The notes: generated from the letters alone by a model not told the origin. DNA of 64,000 bases from Acanthochromis polyacanthus (GCF_021347895.1 NC_067130.1:31553823-31617822); one strand, 5' to 3'; counted from the first letter of the stretch, positions 34,801-45,358 are shown. Program-made: numbers and translations.

Positions 34801-34959
34801 TTTCAACCTTTATCATAAAGGAAACAACGTAACACTGATTTTTTTACATGTATGTCGCCATAGAATACCGGCAGGAAGATGTTTTTTCATGTTTTCATTG
34901 AATAGACTTTATTTTTTGAAAGAATGCTGCTAGTTTTGTCTCAAACCATTTTTTTTTTC

Positions 34960-35545
34960 AGTAAAAAGGTTCGTTCACCCAAACTATGACCTCCTTTAAA
35001 CGTAATCTGATCGAGGCAGATGGGGTGGATGGACGGGTCAGGAAAACATTCAACTTCCTTTACTTTTTAGGATGTTGCTGCCTGTTTCTGGTCTCAAACT
35101 GTATTCATTAGGGTATTTTTTCATATTTTCAAATAAAAAACTGTCTTGAATAACAAAGGTGGAATACTGTGGGGCTTAAAAATTGGGGGAAATGTTCGCT
35201 TACTGCAAAATGGAAATAAATGGTGATTAAAAAATGAAGTCGTCTACGTAAAACAGGAAGTTTATTTCTATAGAACCTCATCGCACAGTTTTGTTTAATT
35301 TCAACCATTATTAAATATTATATTATTAAATGGACTTTATATTTTTGTGAGAATGCTGCTAGTTTCTAGTCTCAAACTGTATTTATTATGTAAAAATGTT
35401 TATTAACTGAAAAAATGACCTTTCTTTAAACCTAATCTAAGAGGCAGATGGTGTGGATGGACGGGTCAGTAAAACATTGGAGTATCTTCACTTTTTTGGG
35501 AAATTGCTGTTTGTTTTCTGTCTTAAATTGATATTTTTTTATTTT
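34960..35545. repeat. Dispersed 'AGATGG-GTGGATGGACGGGTCA' repeat, two copies
   Basis: Two copies of a unit with 'tttaaacctaatct', 'ggcagatgg.gtggatgg', 'acgggtca..aaaacatt' and 'tgtctcaaactgtatttatt' lie at about 34960-35125 and 35345-35545. A third and fourth are at 37965-38034 with 38598-38700, and 38740-38850. Confidence 0.75.
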
Positions 35546-36743
35546 TGCAGAGGAGAAATTGATGACTTTCCAAAATGAATATCATTATTTTGTTGATTTA
35601 CATTCAGTCTTGTACGTAAAACGTGTTTCCATCAGTTTTCAGCAGCAGCAGCAGATATGTTAGTTAGCAGCTAGCTAGAGAAGAAAAGGAAACAGGAAGT
35701 GGGTGAAAAACTGCCAGGACGTGGTGGTGACCAAACTGGAGCCAAAAGGAGAATAAATTGCATTAATCAGGTGGACACAAAACATAAACTTTAACAAAGA
35801 GGATGTTCTGTTGGTAATTTTTTCAAATCTTGTGTTGTGAGAAAACAGGAAGATAACAATGAATGACCAAAAAAACGAAATCTATTTATTTTAACAAAAA
35901 TCTGCCAAAAATACACATCAAACAAAAGCCAAAAAACCAGGTGACTTTTCTCAGTCAAAATGAAAAAAAATGCCCGAAAACTACTTCCAGGCCTTCAAAC
36001 CAGTGCTAAAAATAAGATTTTTAAAAGTTCAGCGCCTCCAAAGACGTCATTTCCCACTAAACTTTCCAGTGTTCCCTGTTCTGACCCACTGACTGACCTA
36101 TGCGCCTGATATTGAGCTATATTCTATCATACTGAGATTGTGGCTTTAAGGAGGAAATGCAATGAAACCTGAACCTGCAGGTTTTAGGATAATCCATTTC
36201 CCATACAGTCAGCTGGTGAGAAAGTATGCCGGGCTATCTGATCCCTCACACAAACTCTCAGTGTTCAGTGAGCTAAAGCAGCTGTTCAGGGTTGAGTCAT
36301 CGTCCTCCATCACTGTGGGAACACTTTCTTTCCAAATTAAACTTTACTTTCTAGCATTACTTCACTCAGAGTTTACTATCCACATGGACACGGTGAAGGA
36401 CAAGCTTGATTCACAGAACACCAAACAAGAACAAAACTCCTTAAACTTTTCATTTTGCAACCAAAAGGGCCATTTATGTAATGATTAGTAGCATAAATTC
36501 AGGATTACTCGTAAAAATTAAGTTGTTCTGCCTAGTTATTCTATGTGATTTTAAAGGAATTTACAAGCCTTATGTACCTTAGTTATCTACATAAGTCATT
36601 AAGTTGAAAGTTAACTTGAAATTCTCACCTCACGATGAAGAAAAACAAGCTTTTAAGCCATTTTCTTTGAGTTATTGCAACTTAAATTTAGTTTAAATTC
36701 GGCTAATGCAGAAATTTGATTTTAAATTGCACACAGCATTAAG
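35546..36743. other. Unique sequence, nothing recognised
   Basis: The 108-codon frame at 36162-36488 shows no domain or splice context that I can defend. The remainder is AT-rich. Confidence 0.45.
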
Positions 36744-36786
36744 TTAACCCTCTGATGTGCAACATGGGTCAAAAGTGACCCAAATC

Positions 36787-37901
36787 CAGGCCCGGACTGG
36801 CAATCGGGAGAGGCGGGACTTTTCCCGGTGGCCTGCCTCCTTATTGGCCTGCCTGGACAGGCCAGCCACGGACTGGCAGGCCAATGAAAAAAAGTTGATC
36901 GGCTTTTTGGCAGACAGGCCAGAGACAGCAGCGCTAGAAGCCTTACAGAGTACACGCCCACCCTCCTGTCACTCACACAAAGCAAGTGCTCTGAGCTCTA
37001 AATCAGAAGGATAGGGATTGGTCAAAGTGACATTTTTACAAGAAATGTGCCATGATTGGTTAGTTACTTTAGGGCCCGCCCCTTCATAGCGAGAACGAAC
37101 TGCAGAGCGGTGATATGAGAGTGAGGCCAGAGAGTGGAAGGAGAGAAGATTATGGAGCACCCTGAGAAAGCTGGCGGCAAAAAACGAGAAAAGACGAAGA
37201 GAAAAGGTGGACATGAGAGGGAGATGGAGAAGAAAAAAGGTTGCTCGAGGAGGAAGGGCCACACGTTTCATCAACCCAGGTCCAGCAGTGTACAGTTGAA
37301 AATAAATGATGCTGCTACTTCAAGTAAGTTTACAAACAATCAGTTCTTCTCACAAATGCATCATCAGACTTCAAAGGCCAAAATATAATAAAAATGTCTG
37401 GCCCAAATAAGCTCCACAGGTGTCAGGTGGGTTGCAGGAAGCCTGAAAACGTTTGAGACCCCCTCTTCAGGTAGGATAGGCAGTGAACTTACAATTTTCA
37501 GTTATAAAATGAACATTGGTGTTTGCATATACTATTAGCTATGACCAGCTGACATCTAAATGATTTGCTGACAAAATAATATATATTTTTTTTAATTCCA
37601 CATGTTACATAAATAATAGGAAAAGGAAAACATTGGAAGAATTGGTGAGGGTAGTGAAGAGATTACAGAAGAGAAAAGTACTGGACTGTATGGAGCTGTC
37701 GTTATGGTTGTGTTTAACAGACTTACTGTCTGTTTAGTAGTGTTATAATTGCTATAACATAACTGTAAAAGGCATATTTTTGGAAGGAAAAAAAACAAAA
37801 TTTTGGTGCATTATCCCACGTGACACAACCCTTGTGGTGGCGGAAGTGGCCTGACTGATTGGAAATCTCCCGGCCTGAATTTCTTTCCCAGTCCGGTCCT
37901 G
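36787..37901 (+). mobile_element. hAT-like DNA transposon, 1115 bp, 8-bp target duplication
   Basis: CCCAAATC at 36779-36786 and 37902-37909 is an exact 8-bp direct repeat. The ends CAGGCCCGGACTGG and CCAGTCCGGTCCTG are inverted complements with one mismatch. An 8-bp duplication and ends starting CAGG define hAT elements. Only a short N-terminal-type frame remains inside, so it is internally deleted and non-autonomous. Confidence 0.9.
37152..37388 (+). pseudogene. N-terminal piece of a hAT-type transposon protein
   Basis: From ATG at 37152 the frame encodes about 78 residues, starting MEHPEKAGGKKREKTKRKGG and very rich in Lys, Arg and Glu. Basic, KRKSG/EKKK-rich starts are common in hAT transposases of vertebrates. 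CAA|GTAAGT near 37323 is a good splice donor, so the natural exon may end there. No BED-finger or catalytic domain follows; the rest of the transposase is deleted. Function is inferred from the element around it. Confidence 0.5.
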
Positions 37902-38034
37902 CCCAAATCCAATGGAAAATGAATATCTGCTGACCCACAGTGCGCATCAAAGGGTTACTGCAATTACCAAGCAGATGGGGTGGATGGATGGGTCAGTGAA
38001 ACATTAGATTTTCTTTACTTTTTGCAAAATTACT

Positions 38035-38587
38035 AACCTTGCCAGCAAGTTGATTTCTCGCAATATTTGTGAGTTCACAAATCTCTCAAGAAACCATCTT
38101 GCTCCGCTCCCGCATTCACTGTTCGTACAGAGCCAAGTTGGCACGGGCCAATCACGCAGCAGTATTCGTGTGTGGGGCGGGATATCCGGGTGTGAAGACG
38201 ACACCAAGCGCCAGTAGATCAAAACAAACACGGCAACGAAGGACAACGATCGTGTAGATGCTGCTATTAAGTCAGTTTTAGCTGAATCTCCTATCGCTTC
38301 TTTGAAGGAAGAACAACGAGAGGCGCTTTGCGCATTTCTGGATGGTAAAGATGTTTGTGCTTTTTTACCTACGGGTTTTGGTAAGAGTTTAATCTACCAA
38401 TTGGCTCCGCTCGTTGTGAAGATCCCGCGATTGGCTAAAAACAAACCTGTCAGAGGCGGGACATACTGTTGCATTGTCCAATCCGTGCCTCTTTCCTCCG
38501 AACGGATTTACATGGAGCGGTCCCAGATTGATATTGTGGAGTACTATCAAGTACTACACAATTATTAATCTGGCTATTGCCAGGTTA
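38035..38587 (+). mobile_element. Mobile relic with RecQ-like helicase start, 10-bp target duplication
   Basis: CAAAATTACT occurs exactly at 38025-38034 and 38588-38597, flanking the segment AACCTTGCCAGC ... TTGCCAGGTTA, whose ends are weakly inverted. The flanking host repeat reads through when the insert is removed, as seen by comparison with the paralogue near 35480-35545. The insert carries the first exon-like piece of a RecQ-type helicase. The superfamily is unidentified; a 9-11 bp duplication would be compatible with Mutator-like elements. Confidence 0.75.
38232..38430 (+). pseudogene. RecQ-like helicase N-terminal fragment
   Basis: The plus-strand frame reads NDRVDAAIKSVLAESPIA, then LKEEQREALCAFLDGKDV and FLPTGFGKSLIYQLAPLV. 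PTGFGKS is a Walker A ATP-binding loop and LKEEQREAL fits the Q-motif region of RecQ-family DNA helicases. Similarity ends at about residue 65 and the DEAH box and later motifs are missing. An in-frame ACG at about 38232, where the family would be expected to start with ATG, suggests a lost initiation codon. The fragment lies inside a segment flanked by target duplications, so it is transposon cargo and not a host helicase gene. Confidence 0.75.
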
Positions 38588-38597
38588 CAAAATTACT

Positions 38598-40320
38598 GTT
38601 TGTTTGTTGTCTCAAACTGTATTTATTAAATAAAAAGGTCGCTAAACCCAAACTGTGACATTTCTTTAAACCTAATCTGATACAGTCAGATGGAGTGGAT
38701 GGACGGGTCAGTAAAACATTGGACTTTCTGTCTGTACTTTTTGGGTACTGCACTTTGTTTTCTGTCTCAAACTGTATTTACTGTATGTAAAAAGGACTTT
38801 TAACCCAAACTGTAACATTTCTTTAATCCTAATAAAATTGTCTTTTCTGTCTAAAACGAAGCAAACAGACAGATGTTCCTGTTGTCCATTTCCAAACTGA
38901 GGATGCATGTTGAGTTTTGAGTTTTCCAATAGAAGTTTGGATTTTGTTTTTGTGGATTTTATTGCTTTATTGAACTGAATAAAACTGAGAAGCATAAAGT
39001 GACCCAGCCTTGAAGGCTGACGGTTAGAAACCAGATGGACAGACGGAGGTCAGGAGGGCGAAGCAGAGTCTTCAGCCATCTTTTCACCACTTGAACAAAC
39101 TCCCCACATCCTTAAATATTTACCCCGTTGCCATGACGGTGGACATTCCTCCAGTCCCAGTATTTTGACTTTGGGTTTTTCTGTCTGGAAAACTTTGCTT
39201 TGGTGGATGAACGTATCAGTTTCACGTCTGACCACAGGTGACGTTACGTTTTTTTTGTCTTTTTGTTTTTCTTTTCATTTTTTTTCTGTCGGTCTAATGC
39301 AGGTGTTCGAACGAATGTCGTCATCGAGAAGAAACGCTGGATGGCGGAAGGTTAAAGGTTCTATCTGCTGTCCCAAATGCTCACAAAAAGTTAGAATAAC
39401 AGTCACTTTCTGCTGTTTATTTCTCATAAACATTCTTACCTTGGTGACACAAACACATGAGCACAAACTTGGGTGGTTATACACATCTTATTGATATTTA
39501 TAATCTAAAATAATGAAATAATTTGATCTAATCCGCTGAATCACAAGACATTTCAACGTGCAAAAAGCTCCTACGTGTCATACGTTACATCACATATGCA
39601 TTATATTACATTCTACATATATATAATAAGTGACATTTTACACTGATTGTGCATTATGTCCCATTACATTGTGTTACAATATGTTCCTTTGTCTTGTATT
39701 CACTATATTATATGTTGTTTTGCAGTAAGTTATTATTCTCATTTGTTCCTCAAAGGTAATACCAGCAAAATGAGATTTTTAAAGCAGTTCGAGGCAATTC
39801 TGTGCATGCTATAAGTATATGACAGTATGAAGTATATATATTTGAAACAAAATTTCCATGTTATATCTTATATCTGCCTGCATTTTCTGAGTTTGACAGC
39901 TCTAATGTGCAGCTGCATCTATTGGTAAAATAAAAAAAATCTTTTATATGATTAACAATTTTCTCCCAGCATTCCTGTTTCACATCGTATGCAGTAGAAG
40001 CACTTTTTACCATCAAAAAATGTTTTTTCTTGTTATCCTCCATAAAAACAGCCTTTTGATTGAAGTAGGTAACACACGATTGGTCCATTTTTGACCATAA
40101 ATGCCTCCTTTTATGTTAAATCTGATCCAGAAAATCTGACTAACGACAAAACTTGATGATTAAAGTAAGGTTATGTTTGATTTTGTTGATCCGGTTAACA
40201 TAAATAAAAGATGGACGCGTCAAACTTGCTTCATGGTGCAGCTTCTGCAAAACAAAATGAAGCAAAAAGAAAATCAAATGTAACTTTTTTAACTTCACAT
40301 TGAGCTTCTGTGGATATTAG
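38598..40320. other. Repeat remnants then unique sequence
   Basis: 38598-38850 holds the end of the interrupted dispersed repeat and one more copy ('cagatggagtggatggacgg'). From 38860 to 40320 the sequence is unique and AT-rich, with 'ttacatt' phrases around 39590-39710. No gene is supported. Confidence 0.5.
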
Positions 40321-40363
40321 ATAGATGGATGGATGGATGGATGGATGGATGGATGGATGGATG

Positions 40364-40459
<96 letters not shown>
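40321..40459. repeat. Compound (GGAT)n(GATA)n microsatellite, 139 bp
   Basis: About ten GGAT units pass directly into about 23 GATA units, seen directly. Confidence 0.98.
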
Positions 40460-41490
40460 TCATTACTGTTGAGCCTTTGTCCAGTGAAAGCACCTCCTAT
40501 AATAAAAAGGAAAATAAAAAGCTAATTTAAAGCCTTGGCTTGTGTCTAAATGTCTTGACAGTGATGGTGAACAGTCAGATTTTTGCCCTCTGATGGAATT
40601 AAAATCTCATCAGAAAACCGTCTAATGTCTCTGTGATTAATTTCCAGATATTTTATATGTTATAAAAACACGATTAATATCATTTTCCTGACATTCCGCA
40701 GCGAGACAGTGAGGCGACGTGGGCGGTTCTTTATTTTTTCACACTGTCCTGGTCTTTATCTTCAGTCTTAATGGATAAAAGTGACGGAAAATACGAAAAA
40801 CACACATCAGCAGAGGAAACGTTTCCTCAGAAAAACACAGAGATCAATTCAAAGAAGGTTCTGCAGGAGAAACTAAAATCTCCAAACACAGGGCAGCGTT
40901 TTAGTCTAAATATGATCCAATAAAGTCACAGTACAGGTTTGTACTTCTTATTTTCTCATCCGTGCAAAGTAAAACGTTTGTCAATTGTTAATTTATGGGC
41001 AAGATTAAATATCAACTCTGACATGGAAGTCTGTGTCAAAATCACCAAAGTAATTTGCAGAGTTTTCCCTGTTTTGTTCAATTACAGACAAAATCAAGTA
41101 AATTGCAGATTTTTTAAATTTTATTTTACATTAAAAAATGACCAGAATATATATATAACATCCAAATCAAAAATCTGTTATTTTACAAATAATAATTAGT
41201 TATTTTACAACATTTGACTATAAAATTAAATCATTTTTTATTGGATTTAAATTATCAAAAATATCATTATTACATTTTATTTAAGTCAACAAAACTATAG
41301 ACACACACACACTTTATTTGACATCATTTCAGAGAAGCATTTTATATTTCCATATATCATTTTTATTTTACAGATTTTCCCTGTTTTGTTAAATTATGTA
41401 ATAAAAAATACAGTCAAATCACAGAAAAAAAGTCATAATTTGTGTTGACTGTTAAAATAAAAAATAAACATAAAAAGTTTAAATTCTAAA
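40460..41490. other. Unique AT-rich sequence, nothing recognised
   Basis: No coding or repeat feature is supported apart from an 'attttccctgttttgtt' phrase that occurs twice (41060 and 41375). Confidence 0.5.
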
Positions 41491-41867
41491 TAATGTCAGG
41501 TAGGGGCTGCACAGTGGGATAGTGGTTAGCACTTTTGCCTTGCAGCAAGAAGATCCTGGTTCAAATCTCGGGGTGGGCCTGGGATCTTTCTGCATGGAGT
41601 TTGCATGTTCTCCCTGTGCATGCGTGGGTTTTCTCCGGGTACTCCGGCTTCCTCCCACAGTCCAAAAATATGCTGAGGTTAATTGGTTACTCTAAATTGT
41701 CTGTAGGTGTGAATGTGAGTGTGCTTGTCTGTCTGTATATGTAGCCCTGTGACAGACTGGTGACCTGTCCTGGGTGTCCCCTGCCTTCGCCTGAGTCACC
41801 TGGGATAGGCTCCTGCGACCCTAGTGAGGATAAAGCGGTGTATAGAGAATGGATGGATAACGTCAGG
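41491..41867 (+). mobile_element. tRNA-headed fish SINE with target duplications, 357 bp
   Basis: The element (41501-41857) starts GGGCTGCACAGTGGGATAGT, has a pol III A-box-like segment (ATAGTGGTTAGC) and a B-box (GGTTCAAATC). It carries the conserved body 'ggagtttgcatgttctccc' and 'ctccggcttcctcccacagt', and ends 'gcggtgtatagagaatggat'. TAATGTCAGG (41491-41500) and TAACGTCAGG (41858-41867) are near-identical 10-bp target duplications. It is transcribed by RNA polymerase III and mobilised by a LINE. The 3' tail matches the Rex3/RTE-like LINE end at 45.3 kb. Confidence 0.93.
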
Positions 41868-42013
41868 AAGCCTTGTCTCTCATTTCCTTTTTGGTCTAAT
41901 TTCAGTTTCTTTTTGCATTATTTTAAACATTCCATTTCAGTTTTGATTTAACCTTTTCCTGATGTCTTTTCCGCCCCTCCCTTCCTTGTTTTCTCTTTCT
42001 CTCTCTCTCTGTA

Positions 42014-42125
42014 TGTGTGTGTGTGTGTGTGTGTGTTACTGACAGCTGCAGATCATTAGTGCAGCAGGTAAAACACACACAACACCAACACACATTGTGC
42101 ACCTGCTTTGTCGCGTCCTGCACTT

Positions 42126-42175
<50 letters not shown>
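42014..42175. repeat. Two (GT)n runs
   Basis: GT runs at 42014-42036 and 42128-42174 are separated by about 90 bases that include an inverted CA-rich stretch. They open a region of alternating GT and TTAGGG-like tracts that extends to 43050. Confidence 0.95.
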
Positions 42176-42445
42176 ACTGGTAATTATAGGGGTTGTGGGG
42201 ACCAAATGTCCCCACAAGTATAGGAAAACCAAAAGAAACGTCACTTGTGGGGACCTCATTTCGGTCCCCACAAGTTTAAACAGTGTTTTCTTGGCCATGT
42301 TGTTGTTACTGAAAAAAGTAAAAGTGCAAAAACGTTTCTTTAGGGTTAGGCATTGTTTTGGTCTGGGTTAGGGTTAGGGTTAGGGTAAGGGTTAGGGGTT
42401 AGATATGAATGGGAGTCAATGGTAAGTCCCCACAAAGACAGGAAT

Positions 42446-42447
<2 letters not shown>
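42176..42447. repeat. GGGGACC-bearing repeat with TTAGGG-like tract
   Basis: TGTCCCCACAAGT and ACTTGTGGGGAC form an inverted pair around 42208-42255, and TTAGGG-type units run from about 42340 to 42402. A second 'gtccccacaa' lies at 42426. This 'tggggacc/ggtcccca' plus TTAGGG arrangement beside GT runs is a dispersed fish repeat type. Confidence 0.8.

Positions 42448-42529
<82 letters not shown>
42448..42529. repeat. (GT)n microsatellite, 82 bp
   Basis: Pure GT run seen directly. Confidence 0.98.
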
Positions 42530-42530
<1 letters not shown>

Positions 42531-42803
42531 CTTGTACTTGCTACATTGTGAGAACCATTTTCTGCATTTAACTATCAAAGTGAGGACATTTTTACAAAGT
42601 GAGGACATTTTGGCCGGTCCTCACTTTGAAACAGCCATGTTTGAGGGTGAAGACTTGTTTTTAGAGAACAGGTATGAATTGAGGTTTGGTTAGGGTTAGG
42701 GTAAGGATTAAGTTTAGGCAATCAGTTGTGATGGTTAAGGTTAGGGTAAGGCTCTAGGAAATGCATTACGCCTATGGGTGTCCTCACTAAGATAGAAGTA
42801 CAA

Positions 42804-42806
<3 letters not shown>
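42530..42806. repeat. GTGAGGACATTTT repeat with TTAGGG-like tract
   Basis: 'aagtgaggacattttt' and 'aagtgaggacattttggccg' are followed by TTAGGGTTAGGGTAAGG near 42690 and a second GGTTAGGGTAAGG near 42740, then another GT run. The same order (GT, 'ggac' box, TTAGGG-like, GT) is seen in the preceding block. Confidence 0.8.
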
Positions 42807-42871
<65 letters not shown>

Positions 42872-43050
42872 GTCTGGTAGGAGCATTAATCTCGGCCTGG
42901 TTGTGGTTTATATCCCAACCTGCATCCTCGACTATAAATAAGCATATTTGAAATCTCTTTTTTTTTTAAACTTTATTTATCTCTGTCGGATCGACACACA
43001 CACACACACACACAAACACACAAACACACACACAAACACATGCACACACT
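42807..43050. repeat. (GT)n at 42807-42873 and (CA)n at 42994-43048
   Basis: The GT run has one C interruption. The CA run carries periodic AAC interruptions. They are in opposite orientation about 120 bases apart and could pair. Confidence 0.95.
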
Positions 43051-43215
43051 GCATCTGCTGACGTCCACACTTCCATTGTGGACTTTGTGCTAAATGTGCA
43101 TATCTTAATTGCATTATCTGAAATAATTAGCTGCTGTGTTTTCCTTCCCTCTCCGGTGAGGAGCTATGCTAACTGTTAGCTGTGATGAAAAATGAAATGA
43201 AAAAAATGGGAAGAG
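43051..43215. promoter_or_regulatory. Candidate conserved noncoding block
   Basis: Contains a SOX-like CATTGTGG, CTTAATTGCATTATC and AAATAATTAGCTGC with balanced composition, and no frame. Inference only. Confidence 0.3.
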
Positions 43216-43559
43216 GAAGAAGGAAGTGGTGGAGAATTGTATCTGACTCTAAATGAACTCATTTTGTGCAGCCAAACTTAACACAAAAGTTCACAAATTA
43301 TTATGTTCTATTAAAAACTAGTAAAATGCAGTTGTAGACATGGAGACGAAGTGTCATTAAACGGGTTATTTGATTCATTTTTGCTACTTGTTTTGTGTTT
43401 TTTAGACTGCTTCATTTCAGATCTGATTTATACCAATATGTGTTATGTTTTCAAACAATCTACTGTTATTTTACATATTAGTCTTGATTTAAATAAATTA
43501 CAAATGATACATTTGTGATAAATCTGCACCTTGTTGAAGTCTACAAAGACATTCGTCAA
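43216..43559. other. Unique sequence, nothing recognised
   Basis: AT-rich spacer before the tRNA-Glu array. Confidence 0.5.
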
Positions 43560-43828
43560 CCAGTCTGAAACCAATGAACCTTAATTGATGTTGAGAATCA
43601 TCACTGATAACAGGAGTTGGGTCTATCTGAACCAATGGAAGATGGACATCTTGGGATTTTCTTTAAAGCACCAGTGAGAATTTCTTTAGAAGTATGTCTT
43701 TCATCAGACAAAGACAAGACTGCTTATTCAGTACTGTGGAGTCATGAAGAGTGATGTTTAAGTCAATCATTTTTAGCTACTGAGGACAGTTTATCATCAT
43801 CCTGCTTGTCTCTTATTTTCTATAATCC

Positions 43829-43889
43829 TTCCCATACCAGGAGTCAAACCCAGGTCACCTGGGTGAAAACCAGGAATACTCACCACTGA
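43829..43889 (-). pseudogene. Truncated tRNA-Glu-like block
   Basis: Retains the T-arm and anticodon arm (TTTTCAC loop) but lacks the first 10-12 nucleotides of the tRNA; the sequence changes to 'ctgaaaccagtttatcatc'. It is followed 45 bases on by a full copy, the first of three such truncated/full pairs. Confidence 0.85.
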
Positions 43890-43934
43890 AACCAGTTTAT
43901 CATCATCCCACTAGTGTTTCATCTTCAACAGTTC

Positions 43935-44006
43935 TTCCCACACCAGGAGTCGAACCCAGGCCGTCTGGGTGAAAACCAGGAATCCTCACCGCAAGACCAT
44001 ATGGGA
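43935..44006 (-). pseudogene. tRNA-Glu(TTC)-like copy, near-intact
   Basis: The reverse complement begins TCCCATATGGTCTTGCGGTG and ends in GACTCCTGGTGTGGGAA. The acceptor stem pairs with one G-T wobble, the loop TTTTCAC gives anticodon TTC, and one pair of the anticodon stem is mismatched. Full 72-nt length. Confidence 0.8.
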
Positions 44007-44380
44007 CAGCTGGGAGCCCCACTTTGTATCACTTTGATTGTACAGAAGACTGATGTGACCTTTTTTCCATTTACCAGCAGAAGCTGCACCTTGTCGAAGT
44101 CTACAAAGACATTCGTCAACCGGCCTAAAACCAATTAACCTTAATTGATGTTGAAGATCATCACTGATAACAGGAGTTGGGTACATCTGAACCAATGGAA
44201 GATGGACATCTTGGGATTTTCCTTAGAAATGGCAATGAAAAAGATAAAGCTTTATTAATCTTAAATGAAACTCCTCAAAACTAGCTGTTTCATAACAACA
44301 GTGAAGTAGAAGACTGCTAGTTCAGCACTGTAAAGTCATGGAGGACTAGGAAATGTGTTTTTGTTAACCATCTTTGACAC

Positions 44381-44436
44381 CTCACACTCATACCAAGAGT
44401 CAAACTTCGGGCACCAGCAATCCTCACCACTGGAAC
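44381..44436 (-). pseudogene. Truncated tRNA-Glu-like block
   Basis: Degenerate block with 'cataccaagagtcaaac' and 'gcaatcctcaccactggaac', also missing the 5' acceptor side and part of the anticodon arm. Paired with the full copy at 44479. Confidence 0.75.
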
Positions 44437-44478
44437 CAGTTTATCAACATCCCACTAGTGTTTCATCTTCAACAGTTC

Positions 44479-44550
44479 TTCCCATACCGGGAGACAAACC
44501 CAGGCTGCCTGGGTGATAACCAGGAACCCTCACCGCTAGACCACATGGGA
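44479..44550 (-). pseudogene. tRNA-Glu-derived copy with anticodon ATC
   Basis: The 72-nt fold is preserved (acceptor TCCCATG with TATGGGA, anticodon stem CCTGG/CCAGG), but the loop reads TTATCAC. The TTC anticodon has therefore become ATC, which would read an Asp codon. The T-loop has lost conserved A58 and the B-box is damaged, so expression is unlikely. Confidence 0.8.
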
Positions 44551-44688
44551 ATGTTGGGAGCCCCACTTGGTATCACTTCAATTGTACAGAGGTCTGATGT
44601 GACCTTTTTCCATTAACCAGCAGAAGCTGCACCTTGTCGAAGTCTGCAAAGACATTTGTCAACTGGCCTAAAACCAATTAACCTTAAT

Positions 44689-45358
44689 TGATGTTGAGGG
44701 TTGGTGGGGAGTTGCTTCCCCAAGCGAAGGAGTTTAAGTATCTCGGGATCTTGTTCACGAGTGATGGGAAAATGGAGCGAGAGATGGACAGGCGGATTGG
44801 TGCGGCATCAGCAGTAATGCGGGCATTGTACCGAACCGTCGTGGGGAAGAGGGAGCTGAGCCGTAAAGCGAAGCTCTTGATTTACCAGTCCATCTACGTT
44901 CCAACCCTCACCTATGGTCATGAGCTTTGGGTAGTGACCGAAAGAACAAGATCGCGGATACAAACGACCGAAATGAGCTTCCTCCGTAGGGTGGCTGGGC
45001 TCAGTCTTAGAGATAGGGTGAGGAGCTCAGACATCCGGAGGGAGCTCGGAGTAGATCCGCTGCTCCTTCGCATCGAAAGGAGCCAGTTGAGGTGGTTTGG
45101 CCATCTGATTCGGATGCCTCCAGGCAGACTTCCTTTGGAGGTTTTCCGAGCATGTCCATCTGGGAGGAGACCCCGGGGTAGACCCAGAACTCGCTGGAGG
45201 GATTATATGTCTCGTCTGGCCTGGGAACGCCTCAGGATCCCCCAGGAAGAGCTGGAAAGCGTTGCTGGGGGGAGGGACGTCTGGAATGACCTGCTTCACC
45301 TGCTACCGCCGCGACCCGGCCCTGGATAAGCGGAAGAAAATGGATGGATGATGTTGAG
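44689..45358 (+). mobile_element. 5'-truncated Rex3/RTE-like LINE with 10-bp target duplication
   Basis: TGATGTTGAG at 44689-44698 and 45349-45358 is an exact target-site duplication flanking 650 bases. The 3' end 'ggataagcggaagaaaatgg' followed by GATG units is typical of Rex3-type RTE elements of fish. The uninterrupted target is visible in the paralogous units near 43585 and 44145. Severe 5' truncation is the usual outcome of incomplete target-primed reverse transcription. Confidence 0.95.
44700..45329 (+). pseudogene. C-terminal part of a LINE ORF2 (reverse transcriptase end)
   Basis: The frame is open for about 210 codons from the insertion point to a stop at 45327-45329. It begins near VGGELLPQAKEFKYLGILFT, the post-catalytic 'FKYLG' region of LINE reverse transcriptases. 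It continues with LSRKAKLLIYQSIYVPTLTY and the conserved C-terminal block RRVAGLSLRDRVRSSDIRRE. A basic RRPRGRPRTRWRDY segment is followed by a Leu/Trp-rich end. The catalytic YADD motif and the endonuclease are missing because of 5' truncation. The frame has no internal stop, so the insertion appears fairly young. In the intact element this protein nicks the target and copies the RNA into DNA. Confidence 0.93.

Larger units (their letters stand above)
36744..37957. mobile_element. Small TTAA-type MITE split by a hAT insertion
   Basis: TTAACCCTCTGATGTGCAAC at the left and GTGCGCATCAAAGGGTTA at the right are inverted ends of an element of only about 90 bp once the 1.1-kb insert is removed. It contains the palindrome GGGTCAAAAGTGACCC. 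CCC..GGG ends and a TTAA/TTAC target fit piggyBac-like MITEs. Confidence 0.7.

Noticed and set aside
36162..36488. 108-codon frame, possible exon
   Set aside because: No recognisable domain, no clear splice sites and no neighbouring exons; ordinary chance length for this composition.
42340..42402. Telomere or chromosome-fusion relic
   Set aside because: The TTAGGG-like tract is short and degenerate, and recurs within a composite GT-linked repeat, which explains it better.
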